Positions 25,204 through 34,724 are shown, counted from the stretch's first letter. The stretch is 64,000 nucleotides of DNA from Palsa-1447 sp964509885 (GCA_964509885.1 CAZDZL010000012.1:12632-76631); one strand, 5' to 3'. Notes: a model not told the origin generated them from the letters alone. Program-made: numbers and translations.

Positions 25204-25303
25204 NNNNNNNNNNNNNNNNNNNNNNNNNNNNNNNNNNNNNNNNNNNNNNNNNNNNNNNNNNNNNNNNNNNNNNNNNNNNNNNNNNNNNNNNNNNNNNNNN
25301 NNN
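25204..25303. other. Assembly gap of exactly 100 N
   Basis: A run of 100 ambiguous bases, the default length many scaffolders insert for a gap of unknown size. It truncates DUF2252 on the left and DUF4331 on the right. Gene adjacency across this point is not proven. Confidence 0.98.
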
Positions 25304-27165
25304 ACGAATGTCTCGACGAGGCCGGTGCCGCTTGCGCCGTTCGTTCCCTCGACGACAACCGTGTAGGCGCCGGGCGCCGCTGTCAGGAGAATCGCCGCCT
25401 CCTGAGGGCTTGAGGGAGCAAAGCCGGTAGCCTGGATGGCGGCCTGCTGCGTCGCCTGCCAGCCGGCGTTTGAGGCGATCATGTTCATGCCCGAATAGAT
25501 GGTTAGCGTCGTTCCAGAGACCGGGTTCGGGACGCCGTAAGCAGCGAGGCTCGGACCGGTGGCGCGAACGACCACCTGGACGGGCTTGCCCCCCTGGACC
25601 ACAAATCCCCCGATCAGCGGCGAGGAGGCTCCGATCGGTCCGCGGGTCGAGAAGTTCACGACCGGCATCGGGCCCACCCCGGGGTTATGCTGGTAGTTGC
25701 GCCCGTTGAACGGCGTGCCTGCAAACGGGAACACCTTGTTGTACACGGCGTCATTGCCGGCGACATTGTCGATGTTGGCTGCCGAGCGGATCGTCAGCGG
25801 GTTCGTGCGAAGGTCGCTGATGACGGCCGTGACCGCGATGGAGACGACGTCGTCCCCGTAGCGGCGGCCATTCGGCCAGCCGCCGGCAACGGCGCCGCCG
25901 CCAAAGCCTGCCTGGATGTTGCTGTGGAGGGTGTCCCCGCCAAAGACGCTCTGGTTTGAGAAGCCGGCGTCATCGGGGTATGCGGGGAACTCGGCGCCGC
26001 CCCCTGCCAGGCGCGCGGGGCCCGTCGAGAGGTCGACCCGAATCATGTCGGGGATGAAGATGCCGACGAGGTCGGTGCGGCCGGTCGTCGGGGCGACGGA
26101 CATGCCGCCGAACGTGATCGCGTTGACGAGTGCCGCCAGCTCGGGGGTGCTCGCATACTGGGCGAAGAGCGAGGCGTCCGCGGAGGGCTTCGTGCGGCCG
26201 TAGAGGTCCTTGTCCTTGAGGGCGACAAGCACCTCGTTGAAGAGCGGATTGCCCTGGCGGGCGACCTGCACCCACCCGCCGCTCAGCGCAGGCGCCGGCG
26301 AGCCGGGTCCGCTAGAGAGAACGGTCATGGCCTGGCGGCTGGTCGTCGCGTAGACGCCGACCACCTGCTGGTCTCCGCCGAGCTCGGCGACCGGGATCTC
26401 TAGCGAGATCGTGTGGATGTTGTAGCCGCTCTGGCTGTCGAACGAGTTGGCCGACCCCGCGCGGAGGTTCAGCAGGTCGAAGATGGCGTTGATGTCGCCG
26501 TAGAAGCCGTCCTCGCGCTGGCCCGCGAAGGCGCGGTAGCCGTTGCTCAGGTTGGCGATGGCCCCGGAGGTGTACGAGTCGAGCTGGCTGGGGTCCGTCA
26601 CGCCGGGCTTCGCGGGATTGTTGCCGTTATCGCCGACGTTGTAGTGGGGCGTGGCCAGTCCCTGGTTGTTCGGCGGCACGGTCCCGGTCCCGAGCACCGT
26701 CGAGGTGGCCCCGACGACCTTCGTGACGGTGTAGGTCTGGGTCAGGTTCTGACCTGCGTCGCCATTCGAGCCGACGACGCCGACGTACGACTGCAGGATG
26801 GTCCCGGTGGTCTTGTAGTTGGTCGTGAACTTGATCTGGTAGGTGATCGTGTCATTGCCGTACGGGACGTCCGCACCCGTCGAGACGATGATCGAGTATA
26901 GGACGTTGTCGTCGAAGTTGTACTTGTTCGGGCCGATGCCGGGCTCCTCGAACGGGTATACCCCGAGCGAGACCTCCAGCGCCTTGGAGCCGTTCGGCCG
27001 GTTGGCGACGAAGGCGTAGACGTCGGTCGTGTTGGCGGCCGGGTCGAGCGTGATCAGCGGTGCGTCCATGTGGCTTGAGGCATGGGCGGGCCGGGGCGCG
27101 AGCAGGGCCGTGCAGGCGAGCAGGGCCGCGAGGCCTGCGACTATCTTGGGTGATTCGATCTTCAT
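25304..27165 (-). CDS. Exported DUF4331 protein, C-terminus lost in the gap
   Basis: At least 620 residues are readable. The signal peptide is 1-29, and the mature N-terminus starts SSHMDAPLITLDPAANTTDV, the DUF4331 signature with its conserved His and Asp. The body is beta-rich with repeated FNEVLVALKDKD, VFGGDTLHSNIQAGF and DAVYNKVFPFAGTPFNGR segments. A second domain at about 520-620 (GGFVVQGGKPVQVVVRATGP, later PGAYTVVVEG) is a beta-sandwich I recall from secreted verrucomicrobial proteins. It is the last readable gene of a minus-strand set with a TPR protein, a TonB receptor and a HupE-type permease. Confidence 0.85.
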
Positions 27166-27222
27166 GACGTTATGTGTGTGTTTCTTGTTTACCGACGTTG
27201 GGGCTGGAAAAAGGAGGAGGGC

Positions 27223-28548
27223 TCAGCTCGACCGGGGCGGGGCCGCCCCCTGCTCGCGAAGCCGGGAATCAAGGAGCTCCCGCTCGCTCGGCGTGAGCGT
27301 GGCGCAGTACCTCTGGGCCTGCTCGAAATAGCTCCGGGCTGAGTCCGGCCTTCCCCGGTTGAGCGCGATGTCCCCGGCATGGAGAAAGAGGCGGGCGTCC
27401 TTGGTCTGCTCGGAAAGGGCGGCCTGGATCGCCGTGTCGGCGGCCGCGAACTCGCCGCTCGAGTAGAGCGCCCAGGCCAGCGCGTCCTTTGTGAGGACGT
27501 CGGCCCTGTTGGAGGTCTCCGCCACCGCCAGTCGCTTGGCCTCTGCGGGAGTCGTCCCGCGGGTGGCAAGGAAGAGCGAGGTCGTGCGGGGGTCGGCGGC
27601 CTCGCCCATGGCGACAAGGCTGGACTCGATCCGGGCGGCCCCCGCCCCGTCCCCTGTGGCGCGCAGCGTGTCGGCCAGCCACCACTGGTACTCGGGCAGT
27701 GGGTTCAGCCTCTCGGCCCGGCCGATGGGGCCCACGGCGTTGCCCGGCTGGCCCATGGCGAGAAATGCCCGGCCTTTAGCCAGCAGCGCAGGCGGATAGT
27801 CGGGTACGAGCTGCTCGGCGGCCTCCGCCACCCGCAGGGCATCGTGCGACCGGCCGTCTTGGAGGTAGTAGTTCGAGAGGCGCGAAAGGGTCCACGCGGT
27901 GTTGGTGGCGTCGAGCGGGCTGCCCGCCCGGACCGCCGCCTCCATAGCGACGATGGCGCCCTGGAGGTCGCCCGTGAGCCAGCGCAGGTTTGCCGCCCTG
28001 CTGTAGGCGTCCACGCCGGGCTTCAGCGCCATCATGCGCTGGCAGGCGTCAACGGACTCCTTCAATTTACCCTGCTCCATGAGCGCGTCGCTCAGGAGGG
28101 CGTAGTCGAAGGCGATGCCGCGGCGGGCCACCAGCTGGCGGGCGTCGGCCTCGGCATCGGCGAAGCGGTGCAGGTTGTGGCAGACGCTGCCGCGAAGGAG
28201 CAGCGACGCGTCGCTCGCCCCGAAGCGAGCGTCCATCGCGTCGGCCGTCTTCTCCGCCAGCTTGTAATAGCCGGGGTCGAGCGTCCGGCGAGCCTTGGAC
28301 ATGTAGGCCCACCCGAGCCTCTCGTAGGGCCCGGGCGCCGGCTGGTTGGCGGCGACGGCCGCCCTCACCCTGCCCTGCCACAGCGCAATATCCCGGTCCT
28401 CCTTCTCAAAGCCAGTGGCCGCAACGAGGATGATCTTCTCGTCGAGGGAGAACGCGGCGGCGGGGGTCGCCGCGAGGCCCCGCGTTGGGAACAGAGGCAG
28501 AGCGCAGGCCGCCACGAGGAGCGAAGGGACAAGGAGAATGGCTCGCAT
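27223..28548 (-). CDS. TPR protein of the DUF4331/TonB-receptor locus
   Basis: 441 residues from the ATG that places a signal peptide first (ILLVPSLLVAACALPLF, with a possible lipobox at VAAC). An earlier in-frame start at 28590 only adds an unlikely leader. The mature part is made of TPR helix pairs: GWAYMSKARRTLDPGYYKLA, DYALLSDALMEQGKLKESVD, NYYLQDGRSHDALRVAEAAE and AGDIALNRGRPDSARSYFEQ. It is probably periplasmic and may scaffold the receptor or the DUF4331 protein. It lies 57 bases before DUF4331 and 123 after the receptor. Confidence 0.78.
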   Translation of the reverse strand: MRAILLVPSLLVAACALPLFPTRGLAATPAAAFSLDEKIILVAATGFEKEDRDIALWQGRVRAAVAANQPAPGPYERLGWAYMSKARRTLDPGYYKLAEKTADAMDARFGASDASLLLRGSVCHNLHRFADAEADARQLVARRGIAFDYALLSDALMEQGKLKESVDACQRMMALKPGVDAYSRAANLRWLTGDLQGAIVAMEAAVRAGSPLDATNTAWTLSRLSNYYLQDGRSHDALRVAEAAEQLVPDYPPALLAKGRAFLAMGQPGNAVGPIGRAERLNPLPEYQWWLADTLRATGDGAGAARIESSLVAMGEAADPRTTSLFLATRGTTPAEAKRLAVAETSNRADVLTKDALAWALYSSGEFAAADTAIQAALSEQTKDARLFLHAGDIALNRGRPDSARSYFEQAQRYCATLTPSERELLDSRLREQGAAPPRSS

Positions 28549-28671
28549 CGGGGACTCTTCGCCCAACTCGCCCGCCGGGATGCGCCGCATAAACTATATC
28601 TGGAAAAAATACGCACCGTGCATCCGCAAGCGCCTCCCGCTCGTATCGGCCCGCCCCACCCGAAAGCGTCC

Positions 28672-30744
28672 TCAGAAGCGCCTCAGGATGCTGATGCGGG
28701 CGGTGCGAGGCTCCGCGGGGTGGATCTGCACGCCGCTGACGCCCGCGGCCGCCTCCCCGGGAAGCCGCGACGTGTAATAATACGCGATGTCGTCGTTCCG
28801 GCGGTCCAGGATGTTCAGCAGGTTGACGGAGATCTCCCAGTCGCGGCTGCGCCAGCCGACGCGCCCGTTGAAGGTCAGCGACGAGGGCTCATGGAACTGC
28901 CCCGTCTCGACGATGGGCTGCGGCCCGAAGTAGCGCGCGCGCAGGCTGCCGAAGAATCCGTGGCCGGGATTCACCGTGACACCGCCGGACAGGACGGTGC
29001 CGATGGAGTTGGCAACGTAGACCCCGCCGTTGGTGTCCTGCCTGTAGCGCGCGTGCGTGAAGGAGATGTCGCCGTCCAGCGCGATCGTCGGCGCGAGGTG
29101 GTAGAAGTTGGCAAACTCGACGCCGTAGCGCCTGGTTGCGCCGCTGGGGTCGGTCTGTCCCGTGTCGCCGTCAAAGGTCAGCTCGGAGCCGAGATCGAGG
29201 CCCCACGCCGACACCGTGCTGACGAGCCCGGGGACAAGCGACGTCCGTGCGCCGATCTCCACTCCCTCGGCGCGCACCAGCGGTGTCACCGGAGCCGCGG
29301 GTTGGCCGTCCGCGGGACCCACGTGCTCGACCGTGCCTCGCGCGTCGTTGCTGTGGAAACCGTCGCCGGCGTCGAAGTAGACCTCGGTCTTCTCCCAGGG
29401 CCCGAGCACGAGGCTCAGCTTTGGGCTCAGGATTTCGGCGGATTTCTCGCCGGAGTTGGCTGCGTTGCTGTCCGAGACAAGGAAGTCCGCCCCGTCGGCC
29501 CTTAGGCCACCCTTCACCCTCATCCAGTCCGAGACCTTTGCCTCGCTCTCCAGATAGACGCCTCCCTCGTATTCGTGGACCGACGAGAGATCGACCGGAG
29601 CGATCACCCCGCGGTCCTCAGTGTGCAGAAGGCCGAGGAAGATCACGTCGGACCGGTCACTGAAACCAAGGGTCGTCCTCACGTCCCTGCCGGCGATACT
29701 CGATTGCCACTCGCGCGAGCCGGAGCCCCCAAACACCCCCCGGCGGTCCCGCTGGGCGAACTGGTCGCCGTGGACGGGATCGACGAGGAAGTACGTGAAG
29801 TCCGAGTAGAGGCTCAGCCGATAATAGAGCGCATAGGCGTTCAGCCTCGTGGTGGAGTTCGCTCCCCTGCGGACCCAGTCGAAGTCGAGGTTGGCCCTCG
29901 AGGTGCTCCCGCCGTCGGAGGGATCGATCGCCCCGAACCGCGGTATGAGGCCCTCGTCGATCGCCCGTTCCGGTACCTGGTCGGTCGAGTTCCAGGCGGC
30001 TCGATAGCCCATGAGTGTGATCGAGAACGTGTTGTCGCCGAAGGCCCAGAGCCTTCTCCCATACAAGGAGACGTGGTCGGCATCCCCGGGATTCACCCAG
30101 GGACCATTGTCATAGCCGTACTCGACCGCAAAGGTCGCCTGGCCGCCAGCGGTCGACACAGAGTTCGCCGCCACAGCCCGGAAGTAGGATTCGTCCGGCG
30201 AGGCCTCCACCTTCACGAGGCCCCGCGCCAGCTGGTCGGCGAGGTGGAACTGGGCGCTGCCGGCGGCGGAGAAATCCCCGTTGGCCGGCTCATACGTGCC
30301 CTTCTGGTAGGCGATGCTCTGCACCACCTCGGGAATGATGAAGTTGAGGTCGGAATAGCCCTGTCCGTGGGCATTGGAGGGCAGGTTGACCGGCATGCCG
30401 TCGACCGTGGTAGCGAAGTCGGTCCCGTGGTCGAGGTTGAACCCCCGGAGGAAGTACTGGTTGGCCTTCCCGTCGCCGGAGTGCTGCGTCACGATCATGC
30501 CCGGCACCGCCTCCAGAAGCTCCCCTCGGCGCAGGAACGGCCGGGAATCGAGCTCGGCCGCGCCGACCTCGCCCTCGGAGGGGGAGTCGGCCTCGCCGAC
30601 GAGGTCGTTTTCCCGGCCGTAGACCACCACCTCGTCGAGCTGGAGGGGATTCGAAACGGGAACCTGCGCCCCGGCCGGAAGGCTCAAGGCGAAAAGGATG
30701 AGGAGAGGCGCCGCAGACAGCCTGCGGGAACGGAGCAAGGACAT
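28672..30744 (-). CDS. TonB-dependent outer-membrane receptor
   Basis: 690 residues. A signal peptide at 1-26 precedes a plug domain with LDEVVVYGRENDL (TonB box area), ELLEAVPGMIVTQHSGDGKA, YFLRGFNLDHGTDFATTVDG and MPVNLPSNAHGQGYSDLNFI. A long beta-barrel follows with alternating aromatic strands and ends in the typical ARISILRRF with C-terminal Phe. The substrate is unknown. Siderophores and cobalamin are usual, but the neighbouring HupE-type permease points to a metal such as nickel or cobalt or a related complex; this is inference. Confidence 0.9.
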   Translation of the reverse strand: MSLLRSRRLSAAPLLILFALSLPAGAQVPVSNPLQLDEVVVYGRENDLVGEADSPSEGEVGAAELDSRPFLRRGELLEAVPGMIVTQHSGDGKANQYFLRGFNLDHGTDFATTVDGMPVNLPSNAHGQGYSDLNFIIPEVVQSIAYQKGTYEPANGDFSAAGSAQFHLADQLARGLVKVEASPDESYFRAVAANSVSTAGGQATFAVEYGYDNGPWVNPGDADHVSLYGRRLWAFGDNTFSITLMGYRAAWNSTDQVPERAIDEGLIPRFGAIDPSDGGSTSRANLDFDWVRRGANSTTRLNAYALYYRLSLYSDFTYFLVDPVHGDQFAQRDRRGVFGGSGSREWQSSIAGRDVRTTLGFSDRSDVIFLGLLHTEDRGVIAPVDLSSVHEYEGGVYLESEAKVSDWMRVKGGLRADGADFLVSDSNAANSGEKSAEILSPKLSLVLGPWEKTEVYFDAGDGFHSNDARGTVEHVGPADGQPAAPVTPLVRAEGVEIGARTSLVPGLVSTVSAWGLDLGSELTFDGDTGQTDPSGATRRYGVEFANFYHLAPTIALDGDISFTHARYRQDTNGGVYVANSIGTVLSGGVTVNPGHGFFGSLRARYFGPQPIVETGQFHEPSSLTFNGRVGWRSRDWEISVNLLNILDRRNDDIAYYYTSRLPGEAAAGVSGVQIHPAEPRTARISILRRF

Positions 30745-30878
30745 GGGAAATCACACATGCGGAAAGAGGCGGAGTGGGAAAAAGCCAGGCGCGGGGCGCG
30801 CCTCGCCTGAAGGGGGCGCAGGGGAGCCGCGCCCGCGACCTGCTATCCCGGCGGCACGAGGGGCCGCGGGACCGACGC

Positions 30879-31355
30879 CTAGACCGGGACGCCCGCGCGC
30901 GGCGGAAGGTGCGGCGGCTCCGCGCGCTCACCCGGGGCGGCGCGCACATCGGCCGGCTCAAAGGTGACGGCTTCCGAAGGGACCGGACAGGTGCCGGCTT
31001 CCCGGGAAGAGGCCAGATCGATTTTCTTCACGATGGACTCCTCAGGCGCGGGAGCCGCGGGCGCGGGCGGAATCTCGGGCTGCGCCGAGGCGAGCGCGGC
31101 CTTCGCGTGCCGGCCGGACAGCAGGGAGTCGACCTCTTCCCTCAATTGCTGCTGATGGGAGAAATGTCGGGCACCCTTCGCCCAATGGATCACGCTGACG
31201 TTGAGAGTCTGGGAGAGGTTGACGCAGATCCAGGCGACGACGAGCGCGAGGAGGGGCAAGGTTGCCGGTTTTCTCCATGGGCGCTTCACGGGCATCGACA
31301 CCCTTCGTTTGACGGGGGCCGCGCGGATGCAGGAAATCGGGCCGGGGACGCTCAC
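30879..31355 (-). CDS. One-helix membrane protein with proline-rich tail, 158 aa
   Basis: I do not recognise this family. It starts at a GTG whose bases overlap the permease stop (GTGA); an internal Met at residue 21 is an alternative. A single helix (LPLLALVVAWICVNLSQTL, about 32-50) precedes HWAKGARHFSHQQQLREEVD, then a Pro/Ala/Glu-rich tail with no fold visible. It could link the inner-membrane permease to outer components, but only its position supports that. Confidence 0.5.
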   Translation of the reverse strand: MSVPGPISCIRAAPVKRRVSMPVKRPWRKPATLPLLALVVAWICVNLSQTLNVSVIHWAKGARHFSHQQQLREEVDSLLSGRHAKAALASAQPEIPPAPAAPAPEESIVKKIDLASSREAGTCPVPSEAVTFEPADVRAAPGERAEPPHLPPRAGVPV

Positions 31356-32452
31356 GTGCCGGGGAAGACGGTGCGCTCAAGGAACCAGTAGAGGCCCGCC
31401 AGCGCCACGAGCGCGGAGAGGATCGGGACGCCCAGGCGTACGAACCCCGGGTTCTTCCGCAGCTGCCAGACCACCGGCAGGACGAGCAGCGCGATGGACA
31501 CCTGGCCGATCTCGACCCCGAGGTTGAACGTGAAGAGGGGCATCGCCAGTCCGCGGCCGTTTGAGCCGATGCCCAGCTCGCGAAGGACGCTTGCGAACCC
31601 GAAACCGTGGATGAGGCCAAACCCGAAGGTGACCGCCCAGCGCCCCCTGGGCTCGGCGCCCCGGCGGACCAGGTTCTCGACGCCCACGTAGAAGATCGAG
31701 GCGGCTATCATCGGCTCTATGACGCTGCTCGGGATGGCGACGATGTTGAGCGTCGCTAGGGCGAGCGTGATCGAGTGGGCGACCGTGAAGCACGAGATGA
31801 TCCCGACGATCGACCGGAAGCTGCGGCAAACGACCAGGAGCCCAAACAGAAAGAGCAGATGATCGTAGCCCGTCCAGATGTGGGCGATGCCGAGGCGAAG
31901 GAAGCCCCAGAAGGAAGGTGGCGGCTCGGGCGCGGCTTTCTGAAGCCCGGATAGGTCGACCGAGACGGGTTCGCCGGCTGCGCTGAGCAGCCTCTCGACG
32001 AGGATGACCCCCTTCTCGTCGGTCAGGGAGACGTATTCGCGGTGTCCCGGCGGCAGGCGTTCGATCACGAGGCAGCGGACTGTCGTGGCACCGCGGGGCC
32101 GGCGGGCGGCGGTCAGCGTGAAAATGACGCTGTTGCCGGAGGCGAGGGTCACCTGGTCGCTCGCCCAGGGCACGACCCCCTGGGCGTCCCTGACCTCGAT
32201 CAGGTTGGGGCCAAGGGCCTCGAGGCCGGGCTTCTCCCGAGCAAAGTCTTCGGGGCCCCATGCCGCCGAACCTGACGGGGCGGAACCGGGCACGAGCCCG
32301 CGCAGGTCGCGCGGGGCGAAGCCCACGGAAGCCACAAGTCCGCCCGGCTCGAGGCTTAGCTGGGCCGTGCTGATCCCCGGGTCATGGGCATGCGCCTGAG
32401 TCCCGAGGACGAGGGCGAATGCGAGTATCCGGGTTAGGCGTGCCACCCTCAC
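31352..32452 (-). CDS. HupE/UreJ-type permease with periplasmic N-terminal domain
   Basis: 366 residues. A signal peptide (1-20) ends in a His-rich AHAHDPG. A roughly 160-residue periplasmic beta domain precedes six to seven membrane helices. The family motifs are plain: GIAHIWTGYDHLLFLFGLL, FTVAHSITLALATL and FGLIHGFGFASVL, whose histidines suit metal binding. HupE/UreJ proteins import nickel or cobalt; this subgroup with the periplasmic part is less studied. It is first of the minus-strand locus. Confidence 0.85.
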   Translation of the reverse strand: MRVARLTRILAFALVLGTQAHAHDPGISTAQLSLEPGGLVASVGFAPRDLRGLVPGSAPSGSAAWGPEDFAREKPGLEALGPNLIEVRDAQGVVPWASDQVTLASGNSVIFTLTAARRPRGATTVRCLVIERLPPGHREYVSLTDEKGVILVERLLSAAGEPVSVDLSGLQKAAPEPPPSFWGFLRLGIAHIWTGYDHLLFLFGLLVVCRSFRSIVGIISCFTVAHSITLALATLNIVAIPSSVIEPMIAASIFYVGVENLVRRGAEPRGRWAVTFGFGLIHGFGFASVLRELGIGSNGRGLAMPLFTFNLGVEIGQVSIALLVLPVVWQLRKNPGFVRLGVPILSALVALAGLYWFLERTVFPGT

Positions 32453-32593
32453 GTTACGCCCCGGGGCCCGGGATGGATGCAGGAGTGTCCAAGGCTCCCG
32501 GGGCTTGCTCCCAGGCCTGCGCGTGGGGAAGCCGTTTTCGTTGGACGACCCCTATCGGACCGGCAAATCTGCCTCGAAGCAGGCGCTCACCCT

Positions 32594-33397
32594 ATGCGGA
32601 CCTCTGACTTCGCCCGTGCTCTCTTTGGAATCTCGGTGGCGGGCCTCGCCGCGCTCAGCCTGATCTACGGAAACTTTGGGGCCCTCGTGGGACCGTTTCC
32701 AGCATGGCTTCCCCTGCCCAAGCTTTGGATATACGGGCTGGGCGCACTCCTGCTGCTGGCGGGCGCCGGTTTGCTGCTGTCGCGCACCGCCCTGGCAAGC
32801 GCCGGGGTCATCGCCGTTTGCGGATTGCTCTGGGCCCTCGCCAGCATTCCTCCGGCGTTGCCCCATCCCCTGAGCGTCGGATCCTGGTACGGTTTTTGCG
32901 AGGCCCTGGCGACCCTTGTCGGGGCATGGACTCTCTACGCCGTGCTTCGGCGGCAATGCGAGATCCCAGCCATCTCGGCATTGACCGGCGATCGGGCGCT
33001 GCGCGTGGCGCGCGCCCTATTGGGCGCGGCCTGGGTGCTTTACGGCGCCGCGCACTTTGCCTACGAGGCCTATACCACGTCCATGGTGCCTGCGTGGCTT
33101 CCCGCGCGGGCGGGATTCACGTATCTCACGGGATTCTTTCACATCGCCGCGGGCCTCGGCCTTCTGTTCGGGATTCTTCCCCGCCTGGCGGCCGGGCTCG
33201 AGGCCGCCATGATGGGTCTATTCGGTTTGCTCGTGTGGATTCCGAGCTTTTTCGCGCATCCCCTGCCTCCATGGGCGGCTTCGACTCAGGCCCGTTGGTC
33301 GGAGACCCTGCTGACATACGTGCTCACTGCGTCGGCCTGGATTGTCGCTGCTTCCCTGCGGCGGTCTCCCCAGGGGAATGCCGCAACCGCACCCTAG
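32594..33397 (+). CDS. DoxX-like polytopic membrane protein
   Basis: 267 residues with seven or eight hydrophobic helices in two similar halves, from an ATG after the upstream divergent permease. Repeated FGALVGPFPAWLPLPK and YTTSMVPAWLPARAGFTYLT motifs recall DoxX/DUF4267-type proteins, where a P-x-W-x-P turn closes the first helix pair of each unit. The function is unknown; members are linked to respiration or thiol stress. Its promoter must lie within the 140-base intergenic region. Confidence 0.6.
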   Translation: MRTSDFARALFGISVAGLAALSLIYGNFGALVGPFPAWLPLPKLWIYGLGALLLLAGAGLLLSRTALASAGVIAVCGLLWALASIPPALPHPLSVGSWYGFCEALATLVGAWTLYAVLRRQCEIPAISALTGDRALRVARALLGAAWVLYGAAHFAYEAYTTSMVPAWLPARAGFTYLTGFFHIAAGLGLLFGILPRLAAGLEAAMMGLFGLLVWIPSFFAHPLPPWAASTQARWSETLLTYVLTASAWIVAASLRRSPQGNAATAP

Positions 33398-33453
33398 AAG
33401 GGGCGTCAGGCTCGGCCAGGGCCACTCTTGGCGGCATCAGGCCAATCTGTCAT

Positions 33454-33786
33454 CTACTTGTGACCCTTGTCGTCGCCGCGGCCGCCGCCTCCCCCGCCGC
33501 CCCCTGCGCGGTTATCGGAATGGGACGGCGCGCTGTGCGCCGCCGGCCTGGGGGCGCTTGGGTGTACATACCCGCGGTCCGCATGGTCGTCGTTATGCGC
33601 GTCATTGCGCCCTCCATACCAGCCCCGCCCGCCTCCCGTGACGATGACGTCGCTCTGGATCCACGGGCCGCCGCCGTATTCGATGTCCCCGCCCCCGCCG
33701 CCGCCCTCGGCGACGCAGCCTGTCGATGCAGCGAGAATCGCAGCTGCGGCCATGGAGGCGATGAGGAGGCTTCGGGAGTGTTTCAT
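33454..33786 (-). CDS. Glycine-rich small lipoprotein, paralogue of the 4.7 kb protein
   Basis: 110 residues. The lipoprotein signal ends in STGC at about residue 24. The mature part reads AEGGGGGGDIEYGGGPW, then DVIVTGGGRGWYGG, followed by a His/Asp-rich stretch and a Gly-run tail. The core matches the shorter lipoprotein at 4670-4900. Both genes share a near-identical palindromic site upstream. The His/Asp cluster could bind a metal; the role is otherwise unknown. Confidence 0.6.
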   Translation of the reverse strand: MKHSRSLLIASMAAAAILAASTGCVAEGGGGGGDIEYGGGPWIQSDVIVTGGGRGWYGGRNDAHNDDHADRGYVHPSAPRPAAHSAPSHSDNRAGGGGGGGGRGDDKGHK

Positions 33787-33815
33787 GGTCTTATTGCGGG
33801 ATGATGCCCTATTTG

Positions 33816-33838
33816 ACACCGGTTCGGGAATAGGGTGT
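33816..33838 (-). promoter_or_regulatory. Palindromic site ACACC-N13-GGTGT, second copy
   Basis: The counterpart of the site at 3703-3725, with identical arms and spacer length and the same ATTCCCGAA core. It ends about 30 bases before the glycine-rich lipoprotein ATG. Conservation between two distant loci with paralogous products makes chance unlikely. Confidence 0.5.
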
Positions 33839-33875
33839 TCACCCGTCTGGGATTTTCTTTCGATTTCAGCCACCC

Positions 33876-34481
33876 ATGTCGCGCCTCCAGCTTCTGACCC
33901 GGTCCGCCCTTCCCCTGGACACCGCCGCGCTCGCGCGCTACCTCATCGGGAAATTCCTCGTCCGCGACTCGCCGGACGGGCGCACGAGCGGCCGCATCGT
34001 GGAGACCGAGGCCTACCTCGAGGGCGACGCCGCCGCGCATTCCTTCCGCGGGCCGACGCCGAGGAACATGTCCCTGTACCTCGGGCGGGGCCACGCGTAC
34101 GTGTACTTTATCTACGGGGCCTGGTTCTGCATGAACGTCACCGGCGGCCGCGAGGGAATTGGGACGGGCGTCCTCCTGCGCGCCCTCGAGCCGGTGGAAG
34201 GCGTCACGCTCATGCACGGGCGGCGCCCCGGTGCGCACCCGGGCCGCCTGGCTGTGGGCCCGGGCAACCTGGCGACCGCCATGGGAATCGACCTGAGCCT
34301 CGACGGGTGCGACCTGTGCGCACCCGGCCCGCTTTGGCTGGCCCGGTCGAGCGGGAAGCCGCCCAAGGTCGACATCGGTGTCAGCAGGCGGATCGGCATC
34401 ACCAAGGACGCCGACCGCCCGCTCCGCTTCTACGACCGGGGTAGCTCCTCGGTCAGCGGGCCCAGAAGCCTTCGGAAATGA
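33876..34481 (+). CDS. mpg: 3-methyladenine DNA glycosylase (AAG/MPG type)
   Basis: 201 residues. The eukaryotic-type alkyladenine glycosylase fold is clear: ALARYLIGKFLVR, GRIVETEAYLEGDAAAHSFRG (catalytic Glu in VETEAY), TPRNMSLYLGRGHAYVYFIY and VGPGNLATAMGID. It flips out and excises alkylated purines from DNA. It starts 3 bases beyond the leader of the divergent lipoprotein gene, so the two promoters overlap. Full family length; no partners adjacent. Confidence 0.92.
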   Translation: MSRLQLLTRSALPLDTAALARYLIGKFLVRDSPDGRTSGRIVETEAYLEGDAAAHSFRGPTPRNMSLYLGRGHAYVYFIYGAWFCMNVTGGREGIGTGVLLRALEPVEGVTLMHGRRPGAHPGRLAVGPGNLATAMGIDLSLDGCDLCAPGPLWLARSSGKPPKVDIGVSRRIGITKDADRPLRFYDRGSSSVSGPRSLRK

Positions 34482-34488
34482 CGGCCCC

Positions 34489-34689
34489 TTACAGGGAGCC
34501 GCCGGCCTTGGTGGCGTTGCCGCCGCGCTCGATGCGCTCGACCTCGCGCTCCAGGAGGTCGCAGCGGTAGGCGAGCAATCCGACAATCCCGGCGAGATGC
34601 TTCAGGTTGTCGTCGTTGGAGGACTTGATCAGAAGGTTCGCCGTCTCTCGGATGTCGGCGAAGTTGTTTTGTGCGGGTAGGAGTGACAT
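34489..34689 (-). CDS. Small hypothetical protein, 66 aa
   Basis: Helical, starting MSLLPAQNNFADIRETANLL and ending in a charged helix (CDLLEREVERIERGG). No membrane segment and no known motif. It converges with the glycosylase gene, stops 8 bases apart. A GGGGTGA-type motif lies 36 bases upstream of the start, which supports a real transcription unit. Confidence 0.5.
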   Translation of the reverse strand: MSLLPAQNNFADIRETANLLIKSSNDDNLKHLAGIVGLLAYRCDLLEREVERIERGGNATKAGGSL

Positions 34690-34724
34690 AGGAGCCCACC
34701 CTACCACCCGCGGGTCCCGTTGGC

